Shown: one piece after another, positions 27,523 to 37,188 of the stretch
Layout: each line of letters begins with the position of its first letter
Position numbering within the stretch: position 1 is the first letter of the stretch
DNA from: Candidatus Polarisedimenticolaceae bacterium
GTDB lineage: Bacteria > Acidobacteriota > Polarisedimenticolia > Polarisedimenticolales > DASRJG01
Direction: 5' to 3'
NCBI GenBank assembly: GCA_036275915.1
Contig: DASUCV010000018.1
Location: 1 to 64,000 of the forward strand
Length of the DNA stretch: 64,000 nucleotides
Translations under genes and position numbers: made by a program
Notes under the pieces: model-generated
The model's database searches: none
Seen by the model: only the letters and a program-made list of their open reading frames with translations
Told to the model about the DNA's origin: nothing

Positions 27523-30500
27523 TCACGGACAAGGATTGGCGTTCGGCCTCGGCGCCCCCGCGCTGTTCGTCCCTAGGCTTCCTTCCGCACCCGCAGTCAC
27601 ACCTGAGACAAGCATGTACTCCACGCTCGCCGGCTCGGGGATGACCGGGTCGTAGGCGTTCAGATCGGCGAGGCCACACTGTCGTGAAGCGAGTGGGCCG
27701 GACCCGGGCGCCTGGGTGTACTGGCCGGTCGAGCGGAGCACCGCGAGATCTCCCGTGTAGACGTTCCAGCTGTCGTAGCCGACCTCGGGCTGCCATTCGA
27801 TCCGGCTCTTGTCGTCGCTGCCGTACACGTAGATCAACCCGTCGTTGACGTCGCACGCGTCGCCGACACCGTCATGGTTCTGGTCGGTCTGATCGGTGTT
27901 GGAGATCGATGGACAGTTGTCGCAGGCGTTGTGAACGCCGTCGGCGTCGGAATCGACGCCGTTCGCGTCCTCGTCGATCTGACCGTCACAGTTGTCGTCG
28001 ATTCCGTTGCAGATCTCGCCGGCGCCGGGATGGACGTTGGGATCCGAATCGTCGCAGTCGAGCTGATTGGCGACATACCCCGGAGCGATCGATCCGTCGC
28101 AGCTCGGTGCGGGATAGGCCGAGTCACCGTATCCGTCGCCATCGTTGTCCCGATAGACGAGAAGGCCCGATGGACAAGCGCAGTACACACCCCCGGCCGA
28201 CGTTCCCGTTTGACCACCCCAGACGATCATCGCGGTACCCGTCCACACGGAGACGGCGTTCGTGCGCGCGATCGGTGCGGGATATGTTGCGGAGAGTTCC
28301 GACCACTTATCCGGCGCCGGAGCGTAAATACCTCCTCCGTTGGCAGCAATCGAGCTGGGCCAAGTTCCTCCCCAGACGATCATGCCGGACCCCGTCCAGG
28401 CGGCCTGATGGCCGGACCGTGGAGAAGCCACGCCGCTTCCATTCGACATTGGTACCCAGCTGTCGGTGATCGGGTTGTACCGCGCTCCGGTATTCACGAA
28501 GCCACCGCTCCAGCCGCCCCAGACGAGCATCTCACTTCCGGACCAGACCGCGGAATACCCGCTGCGGACTCCCAGGAGAGCCGCCCCGGACGCCATCGAC
28601 GCCCAGGTATCGGTCCGCGGGTCGTAGCGTCCTCCCGGCGAAGACTCGCCATTCCACACGATCATCCGGGTTCCGGACCACACCGCCGAGGAGCCGCCCG
28701 ACGGCACGTTCGCGCCCGTCGACGTAGGGGTCCACGAATCGGAGCCGGGATCGTACCGTCCACCGGTTTTGATATTGCTTCCGCCCCACACGATCATCTC
28801 GCGTCCCGTCCAGACTGCGCTGCGGCCCGCATTCGCGGACGGCGTGCTCGCGTCGTTCGAGGTCGGTTTCCAGTTGTCCGTGAGCGGATCGTATCGGCCG
28901 CCACTCGTCAGCCAGGCGGCGCCGTTGTAGACGGGGTTCCCGCCCCACACGATCATCTCGGTTCCCGTCCACACGGCGATGTGCCCGTAGCGTGATTCGG
29001 GCGCGTTGGTGTTGCTCATCGGAACCCAACTGTCAGTCGCAGGCAGGTACCGACCGCCCGTGCTCAAGGTGCTGGGAGCAGGAAGCAGGGCCGAATCGAG
29101 ACCGCCCCACACGATCATCTCGGCACCGGTCCAGACCGCCGCAGCATTCTGCCGGCCCGTGGGAACGGTCATGTTCGAAGACATGGTGATCCAGGTATCG
29201 CTCGCGGGGTCGTATCGCGCGCCCGTGTTGGTGTCGCGGCTTTGATCCCACCCGCCCCAAACGACCATCTCCGTACCCGTCCAGACAGCGGTGTGGCTAG
29301 TCCTCGCGCCGAGGGGATTCACGGCTGTGGCTCGCCAGGTGTTTCCCACCGGATCATAAATCGCACCCGCGCTCGTCCCGCCGCCCACGTCTCCGCCCCA
29401 CAGGATCATCGCCGAGCCGGACCAGATAGCCGTGTGACTGGAAGAACCCGGGGGAACGCCTGCACCGGTTGATGTCGGTTGCCACGTGTTCGAAACCGGG
29501 TCGTAAAGACCTCCCGTGTTCGTCGGATTTCCGCTGAATCCGTTTCCTCCCCAGACGATCATGCGGTTCCCCGTCCAGACCGCAGTGTGATACTCCCTCA
29601 CGAAGGGAACGTTCGTTCCAGTCGACGTCGGCGTCCATGTGTCGTTCGAAGGGTCATACTTCCCGCCGGTGTTGAGCGGTGTTCCCACATGGTCGCCACC
29701 CCACACGATCATCTCTCTGCCGGTCCAAACCGCGGTGTGCCTGTACCGTGAGGAAGGTGTGTTCGGTCCATTGGACACGGGCTGCCAGGTGTCCGTCGCG
29801 GGGTCGTATCGCCCACCGGTGTTCAAGTAGACGTTACCGTAGTAGGGATCGTACACGTAGCCGCCCCACACGATCATCTCGGTTCCCGTCCACACGGCGG
29901 TATGCCTGTGACGTTCTGTGGGCGTGTTGGATCCCGTGGACACCGGCTGCCAGGAGTCCGTCGCGGGGGAATAGCGGGCGCCGGAGTTCATGTAAGTGGC
30001 ACCGGCGACGGGGTCGTCGTAGAGCCCGCCCCACACGATCATCTCGGAGCCCGTCCAGACGACCGTCGCGTTCTCCACGGAGACCGGCACGCCGTCCGCC
30101 ATCGATGTGGGGATCCATGTGTCTGTCAACGGGTTGTACCGGCCGCCGCTCTGCAGGTCGATCGCGAAGTATGTGCTGCCTCCCCAGATGATCATCTCGG
30201 TCCCGGTCCACACGGCGTAGTGTCCGAGGCGCCTGTCCGGGACGTCCATGTGAGTGGGCGCCCAGGTGCTCAGCTCGCAAGAACCGGTCTCGAGCTTCGG
30301 CATCCGATAGGGAAAGGTGGCGGATTCGGGAACGACGTCGGCGAACGTCGCGAGGTCCCGGGAGTCATCCGCGACGGCCGATTGCTCGGCGAGCGTTTGG
30401 CGCGCGAGCGTCTCGGCGATCACGAACGCATCGTTGCCCAACGCGTCGAACAGCTCGCGCAGCATCCTTCGGTCGCGCGAATCGCGCGCCATCCGATCGA

Positions 30501-30798
30501 GTTCGGCCTGCAAGTCGCTCGCAGTGACGACACGGCTGGCATTTGCAGAAGGCCAGCGCGTCTTCCGTAGATAGCTTTCGACCCGAGCGCGAATTGCCTC
30601 GTCCGGCATGACTTTCGACAGCGGCGGCTTGAGTCCTGGATTGCCGCTTGGCCAGATCCGATGATCCCAGTAGACCTGCTCGATAGCCTTCTGCGCCCTG
30701 ACGCGATCTTCGAATGTCAGAGTGCGCTGAGTCGATTCGGCGGCGACGACCGTCCCGAAAACTAGCAAAGTCATTGCGGCAAGCGAACTGTGGCGCAC
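27523..30798 (-). CDS. Large secreted kelch-repeat protein with MopE-type metal-binding motif (paralogue 1)
   Basis: A 1091-residue exported protein from GTG 30798 behind GAGGGGG. After a signal peptide comes a helical N-terminal domain (about 25-150; [33 protein letters not shown]) shared with the paralogue at 43.6 kb. Then about fifteen kelch blades each carry a variant of [13 protein letters not shown], forming one or more beta-propellers. Near the C terminus are MopE-type motifs ([28 protein letters not shown]) and thrombospondin-3-like Asp repeats ([18 protein letters not shown]), likely calcium- or metal-binding. Probably a cell-surface or matrix protein. Confidence 0.85.
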   Translation of the reverse strand: MRHSSLAAMTLLVFGTVVAAESTQRTLTFEDRVRAQKAIEQVYWDHRIWPSGNPGLKPPLSKVMPDEAIRARVESYLRKTRWPSANASRVVTASDLQAELDRMARDSRDRRMLRELFDALGNDAFVIAETLARQTLAEQSAVADDSRDLATFADVVPESATFPYRMPKLETGSCELSTWAPTHMDVPDRRLGHYAVWTGTEMIIWGGSTYFAIDLQSGGRYNPLTDTWIPTSMADGVPVSVENATVVWTGSEMIVWGGLYDDPVAGATYMNSGARYSPATDSWQPVSTGSNTPTERHRHTAVWTGTEMIVWGGYVYDPYYGNVYLNTGGRYDPATDTWQPVSNGPNTPSSRYRHTAVWTGREMIVWGGDHVGTPLNTGGKYDPSNDTWTPTSTGTNVPFVREYHTAVWTGNRMIVWGGNGFSGNPTNTGGLYDPVSNTWQPTSTGAGVPPGSSSHTAIWSGSAMILWGGDVGGGTSAGAIYDPVGNTWRATAVNPLGARTSHTAVWTGTEMVVWGGWDQSRDTNTGARYDPASDTWITMSSNMTVPTGRQNAAAVWTGAEMIVWGGLDSALLPAPSTLSTGGRYLPATDSWVPMSNTNAPESRYGHIAVWTGTEMIVWGGNPVYNGAAWLTSGGRYDPLTDNWKPTSNDASTPSANAGRSAVWTGREMIVWGGSNIKTGGRYDPGSDSWTPTSTGANVPSGGSSAVWSGTRMIVWNGESSPGGRYDPRTDTWASMASGAALLGVRSGYSAVWSGSEMLVWGGWSGGFVNTGARYNPITDSWVPMSNGSGVASPRSGHQAAWTGSGMIVWGGTWPSSIAANGGGIYAPAPDKWSELSATYPAPIARTNAVSVWTGTAMIVWGGQTGTSAGGVYCACPSGLLVYRDNDGDGYGDSAYPAPSCDGSIAPGYVANQLDCDDSDPNVHPGAGEICNGIDDNCDGQIDEDANGVDSDADGVHNACDNCPSISNTDQTDQNHDGVGDACDVNDGLIYVYGSDDKSRIEWQPEVGYDSWNVYTGDLAVLRSTGQYTQAPGSGPLASRQCGLADLNAYDPVIPEPASVEYMLVSGVTAGAEGSLGTNSAGAPRPNANPCP

Positions 30799-30875
30799 AG
30801 CGACCCCCTCGAGGCGAGATGTGCGCTATCTATACGTCAAACTGGCCGAGCAAATGGAGACAAAAGCGGTTGGGG

Positions 30876-30963
30876 TCAGCAGCGCAGCCCGCGCACGCGC
30901 CGGGCAAGATCTCTTGGTCCGAAGGGTGGGTGTAGACGGTCGTGGTGAGAGTGAGGCGTGGCA
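30876..30963 (-). pseudogene. Tyrosine recombinase C-terminal remnant (copy 1)
   Basis: Read leftwards, one frame gives LTLTTTVYTHPSDQE, the end of a phage-type integrase with the active-site Tyr, and a neighbouring frame continues DLARRVRGLRC to a TGA at 30876-30878. The two parts need one frameshift to join. No upstream catalytic box is seen. A related remnant is at 54640-54760. Confidence 0.5.
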
Positions 30964-31038
30964 GGCGAAGCGTTGGTCCAAGTGCAGGTCGGACGCTCGT
31001 TCCAGTAGAGTGTGCCGCACGCGGTGCGGGAGGAACCG

Positions 31039-31458
31039 ATGGAGCTGTTCCAGATCGACGACGCCGGCCACCTGTTCATCTCGCCGGCCATCCAGGATTG
31101 GAGCGTCCTGAAGCACCATCGGATCGACACCGTCATCGACCTCGACGGTGGGCTCGACCCCGGCGTGCCCACGGTCCCCAACGAGTGGCTCTACGTTTAC
31201 TTTCCGATCTACGACGAGGATCTCCCGAACATCTCGAAGCTGGAGGCGGTCGCGCGCCTCGGCGCCTCTCTCGTCCGCGCGCGGCACCGGGTTCTCTCCC
31301 ACTGTGGCCTGGGGTTCAATCGCTCCGCCCTGATCGCTGGATTGATCCTCTGCGAGCTCGGATACAGCGGACCCGACGCCGTGTCCAGATTGAGGGCGCG
31401 ACGCCCCGGCGCCCTGTTCAACGACAGGTTCGCAGATTACCTGAGCTCCCGAACCTAG
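31039..31458 (+). CDS. Dual-specificity/tyrosine phosphatase-like protein
   Basis: A 139-residue cytoplasmic protein. ATG 31039 follows GGGAGGAACCG, an excellent ribosome site. The P-loop HCGLGFNRS matches the HCxxGxxR signature of Cys-based phosphatases, and an upstream Asp (YDEDLPN) could be the general acid. Small size matches single-domain dual-specificity phosphatases. Substrate unknown. It stands alone between a recombinase remnant and a gene-poor stretch. Confidence 0.75.
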   Translation: MELFQIDDAGHLFISPAIQDWSVLKHHRIDTVIDLDGGLDPGVPTVPNEWLYVYFPIYDEDLPNISKLEAVARLGASLVRARHRVLSHCGLGFNRSALIAGLILCELGYSGPDAVSRLRARRPGALFNDRFADYLSSRT

Positions 31459-31780
31459 ATCGAGGAGGTGGGGACCCATCGGCGGGGCCTTTCAGCGCCG
31501 CCCCCGCGGCTCCGGCGGCAGCGGCCGCTTGAGCTTGGCGTTGCCGAAGTTCCACCACCTGCGGCGATCTCAGCGGCAACGCGGCTACTTGCGTAGGGCG
31601 TGGATGATCTTTTCGCCTTGGCTCACGTCGACGCTCACCCGGGCGGGGCAAGGGCTTTCCTCAGCCGACAAAACCGATCGAGCGGCGGAAGTGGGGTGTC
31701 ACAGGAACGCGTCCGAGCGCCTATCCGGGAGAGGTCGCGACGTCGTGGCCTCGCAGCGAACTTCTCCTGAGGAGGAACCG
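31459..31780. other. Gene-free stretch
   Basis: No gene supported. On the minus strand a 17-codon tail (VSVDVSQGEKIIHALRK) ends at TAG near 31,588 and could be the end of a lost gene. The last 40 bases are the leader of the next gene, with GAGGAGGAACCG before its ATG. Confidence 0.35.
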
Positions 31781-32197
31781 ATGATCAGACTGGCGACTCT
31801 TTCCGCCGTTCTCGTCTTGTCGGCCGGAACCCTCTCGACGGCGCGTAGCCCCGAGCACGCGGCACAGGCCGGGAGGAGCGCTCCCTCGGGCCACTATTGC
31901 AACATGGGGTTCTTCACCCCGGAAGCGCTCACTCGGCACCAGGTCCTGGTGCAGAAGATCGCGGCCGCGGTGACGGAGAGCGAAGAGCTCGAGAACGGGT
32001 ATCTGTTCAAGTTCTCCGGACAATTCCGGGAGGCCGGGGAGTGGCTCGACGGCGTCCGTGGCTGTTGTCCCACGCTCGAGTACTCCGTCGCGTTTGCGCC
32101 GCAGAGCGGGCCGGTCACAATGCGCATCTCGGGCGGCGCCGGCGCCAAGGAGTTCATTCGAGAGGAATTCAGCAAGATCATTCAGAAGAAGGGATGA
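31781..32197 (+). CDS. Exported protein with paired-cysteine domain, heavy-metal-region type
   Basis: A 138-residue protein with a signal peptide (residues 1-21) and a compact mature domain. CNMGFFTPEALTRHQVL and the later RGCCPTLEYSVAF with SGGAGAKEFI resemble small proteins of mercury/arsenic resistance regions that carry a CC pair, but no transporter or regulator of such an operon is here. The ribosome site GAGGAGGAACCG is strong. A thioredoxin-fold gene follows after 6 bases, suggesting thiol chemistry outside the cytoplasm. Confidence 0.6.
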   Translation: MIRLATLSAVLVLSAGTLSTARSPEHAAQAGRSAPSGHYCNMGFFTPEALTRHQVLVQKIAAAVTESEELENGYLFKFSGQFREAGEWLDGVRGCCPTLEYSVAFAPQSGPVTMRISGGAGAKEFIREEFSKIIQKKG

Positions 32198-32203
32198 GCG
32201 GCG

Positions 32204-32680
32204 GTGTCGATCCACACGATGCTCGCGGGGTTCGTCTGCGTCACGCTCTTCGGTGCCATGCCGGCGCCTGTCGCATCAGCTTCGCCGGAAGAGACGCCCG
32301 CGGTGAAGTGGAGCTACACGATTTCCGGCACGGACGCGAGCGCGTCGTCGCATCTCAACGGTGTCCTCGCGTCCGCGAGGGCCGCCCAGAGACCGGTCAT
32401 GATCGAGTTCTACGCCGCTTGGTGCGCCGCGTGTCGCTTGCTCGATCGGAACGCGTATTCGGCTCCCGATGTCATCCAGAGCGCGGACCGCTTCGTCACC
32501 ATCCGAGTCGACACTTCGAACGGTGGCGAAGCCACGGATGTGCTCGCCAAACGCTTCGGCGTCCGCGGACTGCCGACGGTGGCGTTCGTGTCGTCGCGCG
32601 GCGCCGCGCTCGCGTCGTCGAACATCGTCGGACTGGTCGACGCCTCGACGCTCGCACGAGAGCTGCGGAAGATCCCCTGA
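32204..32680 (+). CDS. Exported thioredoxin-fold protein (DsbD-gamma-like)
   Basis: A 158-residue protein with a signal peptide (ending ASASPEE) and one thioredoxin domain. The redox motif is CAAC in FYAAWCAACRLLDRN, as in the C-terminal domain of DsbD, and the cis-Pro loop is RGLPTVAFV. GTG 32204 is used. Close coupling with the preceding CC-pair protein suggests they work together in periplasmic thiol reduction. No membrane electron donor (CcdA/DsbD core) is nearby. Confidence 0.8.
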   Translation: MSIHTMLAGFVCVTLFGAMPAPVASASPEETPAVKWSYTISGTDASASSHLNGVLASARAAQRPVMIEFYAAWCAACRLLDRNAYSAPDVIQSADRFVTIRVDTSNGGEATDVLAKRFGVRGLPTVAFVSSRGAALASSNIVGLVDASTLARELRKIP

Positions 32681-32721
32681 TTGCGGCCGTCATGGATCGT
32701 CGTTCCGGGTTGGACTGATCC

Positions 32722-33258
32722 GTGACACCGCACGCGCGGAAAGAGATTCAGGAGCTGCTCGAGCGCCTGGCCGGCGGGGATCGCGGCGCGATCGAGCCGG
32801 CGTTCGCCGCGCTCTGGCCGCTTCTCCGAGTGTTCGCCGCGCGCGCGTTACGTGACGACGGCCATGGGGAAGATGCCGCACAGCAGGCGATGATCAAGCT
32901 GTTCGCGCAGGTGGCCGATTTCGACCCGTCCCGCGACGGCGTCGCTTGGGCGATCGCGATCGTCTCGTACGAGGTCCGATCGCTCCGGCGGAAAGGCATG
33001 AGACGCCGAGAGGACACGCTCGACCACGCTGGTGACGCCCCCACGACGACCGACACGCCCGAGGCGTTGGTCGTCGAGCGGGATCTCGCGCGCGCCGCGC
33101 GCGAGGTGCTCTCGGACATGAAAGAGGAGGACATGGCCACGATCCTCGCGGCGATCGGCGAACGTCGCCCCGTCGACGATGCCAGGTTCAGAAAACGCCT
33201 TCAGCGCGCCCTTGCGCGACTGCGGCGCGCGTGGGGGGCCAAGCATGAGATCCACTGA
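32722..33258 (+). CDS. ECF-type RNA polymerase sigma factor
   Basis: A 178-residue protein from GTG 32722. The sigma-2 region is seen as LLRVFAARALRDDGHGEDAAQQAMIKL read in part as GEDAAQQAMIKLF and DGVAWAIAIVSYEVRS. The sigma-4 part (EEDMATILAAIGERRPVDDA, RFRKRLQRALARLRR) is present but less typical, lacking an obvious helix-turn-helix consensus. The next gene overlaps by 14 bases and encodes a membrane protein, the usual place for an anti-sigma factor. Confidence 0.75.
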   Translation: MTPHARKEIQELLERLAGGDRGAIEPAFAALWPLLRVFAARALRDDGHGEDAAQQAMIKLFAQVADFDPSRDGVAWAIAIVSYEVRSLRRKGMRRREDTLDHAGDAPTTTDTPEALVVERDLARAAREVLSDMKEEDMATILAAIGERRPVDDARFRKRLQRALARLRRAWGAKHEIH

Positions 33259-33781
33259 TCAGGTCCTACGCGACGTTCGGCGGGCCTACGAGCGTGGACG
33301 TATTCTCCGCGCCTTGAGCACGTCCTCCGTGGTCGTGCCGATGGTGCTGGTCTCGTTCGGCGGTTGTGGTCGCCCAGCCTCAGCGATCGCTATCGGCCTT
33401 GTTCTCGCGACCCTGGCCACCTGGCTGGTGTGGCGCGGGGGGACCGCGGGTCGCGCCGTGCCGCCCGGACTCGTCGCAGGGCTCGCATCACTCCTGTTCC
33501 CGCTCGTCGCGTGCAGGGTGCTCGAGTACTGCGAAGTCGGCGGCGTTCTACCCCTCGTCGCCTGCGTCCTGGGCGGTCTCGGATCGGGCGTGATCGTGAC
33601 GCGATACGCGATGCGCGAGGATGAAGATCGTGCGCTCTTCGTCCTCGCGGGCGGCACGACTGCCGCGCTCGTCGGATCCCTCGGCTGCATCAGCGCGGGG
33701 CTCGGTGGGATCGTGGCGATGGCCGCCGGTCTTCTCGTCGTCACGCCGTTCGCTCTGCGGACCGCCATGCGTCGGTCTTGA
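33245..33781 (+). CDS. Membrane protein, possible anti-sigma partner
   Basis: A 178-residue protein starting at ATG 33245 inside the sigma factor gene. A short basic cytoplasmic head (MRSTDQVLRDVRRAYERGR) precedes five to six hydrophobic helices. There is no zinc-binding HxxxCxxC anti-sigma motif. The overlap with the sigma gene and small cytoplasmic head suggest it controls that factor; this is inferred from context alone. Confidence 0.6.
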   Translation: MRSTDQVLRDVRRAYERGRILRALSTSSVVVPMVLVSFGGCGRPASAIAIGLVLATLATWLVWRGGTAGRAVPPGLVAGLASLLFPLVACRVLEYCEVGGVLPLVACVLGGLGSGVIVTRYAMREDEDRALFVLAGGTTAALVGSLGCISAGLGGIVAMAAGLLVVTPFALRTAMRRS

Positions 33782-33863
33782 AACGGAGACTGTCGTCTCC
33801 AAGCGAACCCGTTTGAAGAGGCTCGGTATCACGCGTCCGATCTGATCACCCCGCGTTGGCATT

Positions 33864-33929
33864 AGTCGGGTCAAGGGCTCGGTAGGGTATCGCCCCATAC
33901 ACAGCGCCGGTGTGGGAGGTGTACGGTAA
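33864..33929. repeat. 66-bp repeat, copy 1
   Basis: Identical over 66 bases to 53082-53147. It contains GGTATCGCCCCATACACAGC and GTGTGGGAGGTGTACGG, with a weak inverted pair CCCATACAC / GTGTGGG. It is intergenic in both places and not part of a recognised insertion sequence. Confidence 0.85.
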
Positions 33930-33996
33930 TGCCTCGCAAACCGCTGCGCCAGGAACAGATCCCTCGAACCCAGGTACCCAGACGAGTGCCCGCCGA

Positions 33997-34230
33997 CTAT
34001 GACTGCGTCGATGCCTGGATCAGCCCCACGATCTCACCTCGGCCCGGCAAGCGCCGTTCAGCTCGGTACGAGAAGATCGTCTTGCCGTCAAGCACCACGT
34101 CCAGTACGCCCTTCTCTGCGAAGCTCATCTTCGGCGAAAGGTTCAACTGGTTCTTGATTTCCCGCTTGAGGCGCACGGCCCCCAGAAGAAGGTTGATTCA
34201 GGTAACACAACGTTTGATCTCGATGGTCAA
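33997..34230 (-). CDS. Candidate selenoprotein: SelW/Rdx-family protein with in-frame TGA at the CxxU position
   Basis: Read leftwards from TTG 34230 (GGAGGAG just upstream) the frame gives 77 codons to TAG 33997 with one internal TGA at 34198-34200 (codon 11). The sequence around it is IEIKRCVT-TGA-INLLLGAVRLKREI, so the TGA stands at the redox position of the Rdx CxxC/CxxU motif. Downstream, GVLDVVLDGKTIFSYRAERR is the conserved core of SelW/SelT/SelH proteins. A hairpin (GGGGC / GCCUC, loop CGUGC) can form about 14 bases after the TGA, where bacterial SECIS elements lie. The alternative is a nonsense-mutated Cys gene. No sel genes are in the window. Confidence 0.7.
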
Positions 34231-34256
34231 GACTCCTCCGTTCCGTCGACGCCCGA

Positions 34257-34490
34257 TTACCGCTCGTCACCACGAGCGTCCCGTTCTTGCTGTGCCCGCA
34301 ACGCGCGGAACTTGTCAACAGCACCCGCAGCCTCGAACGTTGCACCAGCCGGCGTGGACACGAATGCTTGTCGGCAGTCATTGCTGCAAAAATAGTATGT
34401 TCTTCCATCGCGTTCGGCGTGGGGAGCGGTTGCTTCGTCAACGGGCATTGCGCAGACAGGGTCTTTGGTCACGGATTGTGATTCGATCAT
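34257..34490 (-). CDS. YHS-domain protein
   Basis: A 77-residue protein with one YHS domain, a small metal-associated module found in copper/mercury ATPases and on its own: KDPVCAMPVDEATAP and YYFCSNDCRQAF hold the three conserved cysteines. No signal peptide, so cytoplasmic. It is 26 bases upstream of the SelW-like frame on the same strand and probably in one transcript with it, suggesting a shared thiol/metal role. Confidence 0.85.
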   Translation of the reverse strand: MIESQSVTKDPVCAMPVDEATAPHAERDGRTYYFCSNDCRQAFVSTPAGATFEAAGAVDKFRALRAQQERDARGDER

Positions 34491-34822
34491 CGTCGTGATT
34501 CCCTTATTGGTTTCCGCCGGTGGTCAGCGTGCGCCGTCGGACGTTGCGTCGCCATGGGGCAAAACCCTACCGTCGACCTTAGCTGCACGGCCCGGCGGAG
34601 CCCCACGTCTTTGCACGAAACGAGGCCAACGAGCCGTTACGCCAGTCGCAAAGGACTCGACGAGTGTCGCCGGTTCGATGCTGGCAAAACCTGGAAAACA
34701 CTGGTGCGGCTCGTTGGCCCGATCGATAGCGGAAATCCACTCGGGGCTTAAGATAGCGTCCGCGAAGAGCGGGCCTCGTCATCCCACGCGGTGAGATTTC
34801 CCGCTTGTTAGGAGAAGACCCG
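34491..34822. other. Gene-free stretch
   Basis: No coding sequence is supported. It separates the YHS gene (leftward) from the Trp/Pro-rich gene (rightward) and should carry both promoters. AGGAGAAG at 34811 serves the next gene. Confidence 0.4.
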
Positions 34823-36460
34823 ATGCCCAGTCGTATCTCCGGAACAATCGTCGTGTCCTTGGCTTTGACATTCTTGACCTACGGTCAGTCGACGGCGCAA
34901 ACCGACGTTCCGGGTTCCGGTACGAATCAGCCACCGCCAATTCCACCGGAGGAGCAGCCCGCGGGGGCGGAGGTACTCACCCGCGGTCCGGTGAACGAGG
35001 CGTTCGACGAACCGGTGACGTTGCGACCCCAAGCCGGCCTTCTCGCGCCGAGTGAGCCGCCACCGTGCATCAAGGAAGTCCCTCCGGCGGACGTACCGGA
35101 AGGGGACGAGTATGTCTGGGTCCCTGGGTATTGGAGCTGGGATTCGGAACGAACGAGCTACATCTGGGTGAGCGGATGCTGGCGCGTCGCTCCGCCGAAC
35201 AGGTACTGGGTCCCAGGGTACTGGACACGGGCTTCCGAGGGTTGGGAGTGGGTTCCGGGCTTCTGGCAGGCGGCCGGCGCGCAATCGATCGAATACTTGC
35301 CGGCTCCGCCAAGCACCACAGACGTCGAACCATCGGGTCCGCCTCCGACACCCGACCAGGTCTGGGTGCCCAGCTGTTGGCGCTGGTCGGACGGCCGCTA
35401 CTTCCTTCGGTCGGGTTATTGGCTCCAGGAGCAACCAGGTTGGGTCTGGCTTCCGTCCCACTACCAGTGGAGCCCACGCGGGTACGTCTTCATCGATGGG
35501 CACTGGGATGTCGCTATCGAGCGGCGCGGAGTGTTGTTCGCGCCGGTCTATTTCCCTCCGTCGGCCTACATCCGAGTCGGGTTCTCTTACGCTCCAACGA
35601 TCGCCATCGATCTTGGATTGATGATTGGCCACCTGTTCGCGTGTCCGCGCTATACCCATTATTACTTCGGGGACTACTACGACGAGGCGTATGTTCGCGC
35701 CGGGATCTTCCCGAGGTTCGACGGCGATCGCGTCCATACGTGGTACGACCCGGACTACCAACGCGACCGCTCGCGCTACAGCCGCACCGACCCGCATTGG
35801 GAAGAGCATCAACGGCAGGAATATGCCCGTCGCCAGAACGATGCGAGCCTCCGTCCGGTGCGAACTTACCGCGAGCTCCAGGCCCGCTCGGAGGCCGTAC
35901 CGGAGGCGCAGCGGCGGAGCGTTGCATTGGCCGGGCCGGTGCGGGTGATTGCCGCGAGGCAGGCGAGCCCGCTGAGTTTCAAGCAAGTCAACCCTGCGCA
36001 ACGGCAGCAAATTGCCGCGAGCGGGTCTCAGGTACACCGGTTTCATGATGACCGCGCGAATTGGGAGGCTCCTGGCGGTGTGCGCGCGACCGCGCCTCCG
36101 ATGGGCGAGAGCAGAGGCCGGGCAACCCGAGAGAGCGGAAGCGCAGGATCGGCGCCGCGTTCATCAACCGAATCCAGTGCCGCGGTTGCCCATCCGACAG
36201 AGGAACAGACGCATGCGCCCCGAGGCGAGGCCCGAAGCCAGACTGGGGGACTAGCGCAGGCACCACGGTTCGTCGCTCCCCATCCCGTGAGTCTCACGAA
36301 GCCCGAGCGCGTAACGATCCCGACTCCACCGGTTGTCGCCAAAGCGGTCGAGAGATCGAACGACGGTCAGAGAGTCCCGCCGCCACCCGTGAGTGAGCGC
36401 AAGCATCAAGTCCAGCAATCGAAGGGCGACAAGAAGGAACAGCCAAAGCAGGACAAGTAG
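34823..36460 (+). CDS. Exported Trp/Pro/Tyr-rich protein with YXWGXW-like repeats
   Basis: A 545-residue protein with a signal peptide (to about residue 26). Residues 80-270 carry repeated units such as YVWVPGYWSWDSE, YIWVSGCWRV, YWVPGYWTRA and WVWLPSHYQWSPRGYVF, the pattern named YXWGXW repeats. The last 200 residues are hydrophilic, rich in Pro, Gln, Ser and Lys, and end KKEQPKQDK. Probably a surface or periplasmic structural protein. ATG 34823 follows AGGAGAAGACCCG. Confidence 0.75.
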   Translation: MPSRISGTIVVSLALTFLTYGQSTAQTDVPGSGTNQPPPIPPEEQPAGAEVLTRGPVNEAFDEPVTLRPQAGLLAPSEPPPCIKEVPPADVPEGDEYVWVPGYWSWDSERTSYIWVSGCWRVAPPNRYWVPGYWTRASEGWEWVPGFWQAAGAQSIEYLPAPPSTTDVEPSGPPPTPDQVWVPSCWRWSDGRYFLRSGYWLQEQPGWVWLPSHYQWSPRGYVFIDGHWDVAIERRGVLFAPVYFPPSAYIRVGFSYAPTIAIDLGLMIGHLFACPRYTHYYFGDYYDEAYVRAGIFPRFDGDRVHTWYDPDYQRDRSRYSRTDPHWEEHQRQEYARRQNDASLRPVRTYRELQARSEAVPEAQRRSVALAGPVRVIAARQASPLSFKQVNPAQRQQIAASGSQVHRFHDDRANWEAPGGVRATAPPMGESRGRATRESGSAGSAPRSSTESSAAVAHPTEEQTHAPRGEARSQTGGLAQAPRFVAPHPVSLTKPERVTIPTPPVVAKAVERSNDGQRVPPPPVSERKHQVQQSKGDKKEQPKQDK

Positions 36461-36601
36461 CGGATCGAACGAATCGCGCCGCCGCTAGCATTCCGACGTG
36501 CGGCACACCCTCGGCTTACGCACGCGGAAGGAACTTACGCTCTCGATCGGGCAGCGCCTATTCCCGCCATTAGGGCCGGGGGAATTGCCAGTTCTCTCTC
36601 G

Positions 36602-37087
36602 TCAGCTCGAGCCATCGCCAACATCGGACCTCGCTGCGGCGAATCGATTCACGATCCGCTCGGCGTGACCTCCGAAAATGAGAATCAGCAGGGCCAACCC
36701 AAAAGCTGAGAGGGTGCTTCCCCACAATCCCGCGCCACACCCGATGCCGAGGCCAGCAACGACCCAGAGGCTTGCGGCGGTCGTCAAGCCGAGAACGCTT
36801 CCCTGGTTCGCGGGGTGAAGAATGACGCCCGCACCGAGGAACCCGATCCCGGTGATGATCCCCTGTACCGCCCGGAGCACGCCGCCGGGATCGCCTGCGC
36901 CCGAAAGCTGGACGCTCGTCAAAGTGATCGCCGCGGCTCCGAGACCCACGAGCCCGTGCGTCCGCAACCCTGCCGGCTTGTGGCGGAGCTCACGATCGAG
37001 CCCAATCGCGCTTCCGATGGCCACGGCTGCGATTAGCCGGACCAAGGTCATGGCGAGCGGCATGGGTGATCCCGTGCTTTCCGTCAT
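36602..37087 (-). CDS. MgtC/SapB-family membrane protein
   Basis: A 161-residue protein with four to five helices, family MgtC/SapB. Typical stretches are GSAIGLDRELRHKPAGLRTH and GIGFLGAGVIL, then VLGLTTAASLWVVAGLGIGC. Family members help survival in low Mg2+ or in hosts. The gene is complete here; a truncated copy lies at 48668. It is divergent from a decayed GIY-YIG gene. Confidence 0.9.
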   Translation of the reverse strand: MTESTGSPMPLAMTLVRLIAAVAIGSAIGLDRELRHKPAGLRTHGLVGLGAAAITLTSVQLSGAGDPGGVLRAVQGIITGIGFLGAGVILHPANQGSVLGLTTAASLWVVAGLGIGCGAGLWGSTLSAFGLALLILIFGGHAERIVNRFAAARSDVGDGSS

Positions 37088-37188
37088 CGGTTCTCCTCGC
37101 CCTTTCTGTCCCTCGCTCGGCTGGTTGCGTCACGGACACGATCGTGAGTTGATCTTACCGCGATCTCCCACATTGATATCTTGGCAGG

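Noticed and set aside
33929-34498. A 189-residue plus-strand open frame
   Set aside because: It is antisense to the YHS and SelW-like genes and has no domain of its own.
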